Assembly: GCA_900547685.1 (NCBI GenBank)
Contig: URHS01000024.1
Location: 1-33,049 of the forward strand
Direction of reading: 5' to 3'
Source of the DNA: an uncultured Blautia sp.
GTDB taxonomy: Bacteria; Bacillota; Clostridia; Lachnospirales; Lachnospiraceae
Length of the DNA stretch: 33,049 bases
In this document: in pieces, positions 32,994 through 33,049 of the stretch
Layout of the letters: each line of letters begins with the position of its first letter
Position numbering within the stretch: position 1 is the first letter of the stretch
The notes under the pieces: model-generated
The model's input: the letters and a program-made list of their open reading frames with translations, nothing else
Databases searched by the model: none
What the model was told of the DNA's origin: nothing
Made by a program: the position numbers and the translations under genes

Positions 32994-33049
32994 TTATGGA
33001 TAATCTTGATAAACGTACTGATTTATCTGAAGATTATAAGAATTATTAT
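32994..33049. other. Junction with unrelated sequence at the right edge
   Basis: Immediately beyond the DUF1275 homology, an open plus-strand frame starts at ATG 32996 (M-D-N-L-D-K-R-T-D-L-S-E-D-Y-K) and runs off the window. No ribosome binding site precedes it. Only 18 codons are visible, so no gene call is made. Confidence 0.4.

Overview
The window is AT-rich DNA from a low-GC Gram-positive anaerobe. Strong purine-rich ribosome binding sites, YG/GW-type cell-wall-binding repeats, a ferredoxin-rich sulfur enzyme, a Lachnospiraceae-type FeoB and the general protein style all point to Lachnospiraceae (Blautia-like). The genus is inference, not proof. No rRNA, tRNA, CRISPR array or intact transposase gene was seen.

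Layout. (1) 451-5048, plus strand: a compact operon with a MATE exporter, a TetR-type regulator, a small alarmone (ppGpp-type) synthetase, and a cation/proton antiporter fused to a cytidylate-kinase-like domain. (2) 5135-11258: a redox/sulfur island. It holds a DUF134 regulator, an 860-residue fusion (CoA-disulfide/persulfide reductase + rhodanese + sulfite-reductase-like + two [4Fe-4S] ferredoxin motifs), a LysR regulator facing a thioredoxin-reductase-like flavoprotein that has lost its CxxC, and a YeiH-type exporter. Together these suggest handling of sulfane sulfur and/or sulfite with an exit route. (3) 11396-11676: a tandem ~131-bp structured repeat whose copies carry compensatory base-pair changes. 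Each copy begins with a consensus extended -10, and the last partial copy is the likely promoter of a VanY-type D,D-carboxypeptidase. (4) 12859-15378: a large secreted repeat protein, bracketed by two near-identical terminators in direct orientation. (5) 15452-19170: a heterodimeric ABC exporter behind a fully consensus -35/-10 promoter with an operator-like palindrome just downstream. (6) 19269-22868: a TrkH/KtrB potassium channel subunit with a KdpD-like kinase (lacking the cytoplasmic KdpD domain) and a KdpE-like regulator.

(7) 23014-23408: a decayed AlbA_2/winged-helix gene with an A-rich microsatellite. (8) 25642-23426, minus strand: peptidase T, a GNAT acetyltransferase and a small lipoprotein. 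(9) 25706-27550: lrgA-lrgB-gntR behind a good promoter overlapped by a PdhR/FadR-type operator (TGGTAGTACCA), which suggests autoregulation and a link to pyruvate or a related acid. (10) 29768-27648, minus strand: feoA-feoB. (11) 32993-29824, minus strand: a DUF1275 membrane protein, an AraC regulator and a GH13 alpha-glucosidase. The DUF1275 homology stops abruptly at 32993, followed by an in-frame stop and unrelated sequence, which marks a rearrangement, insertion or assembly junction at the right edge.

Best candidates for something undescribed are the structured tandem repeat at 11396-11676, the 860-residue sulfur fusion with its neighbours, and the antiporter-kinase fusion in an operon with an alarmone synthetase. 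All function statements rest on motif reading without database searches.
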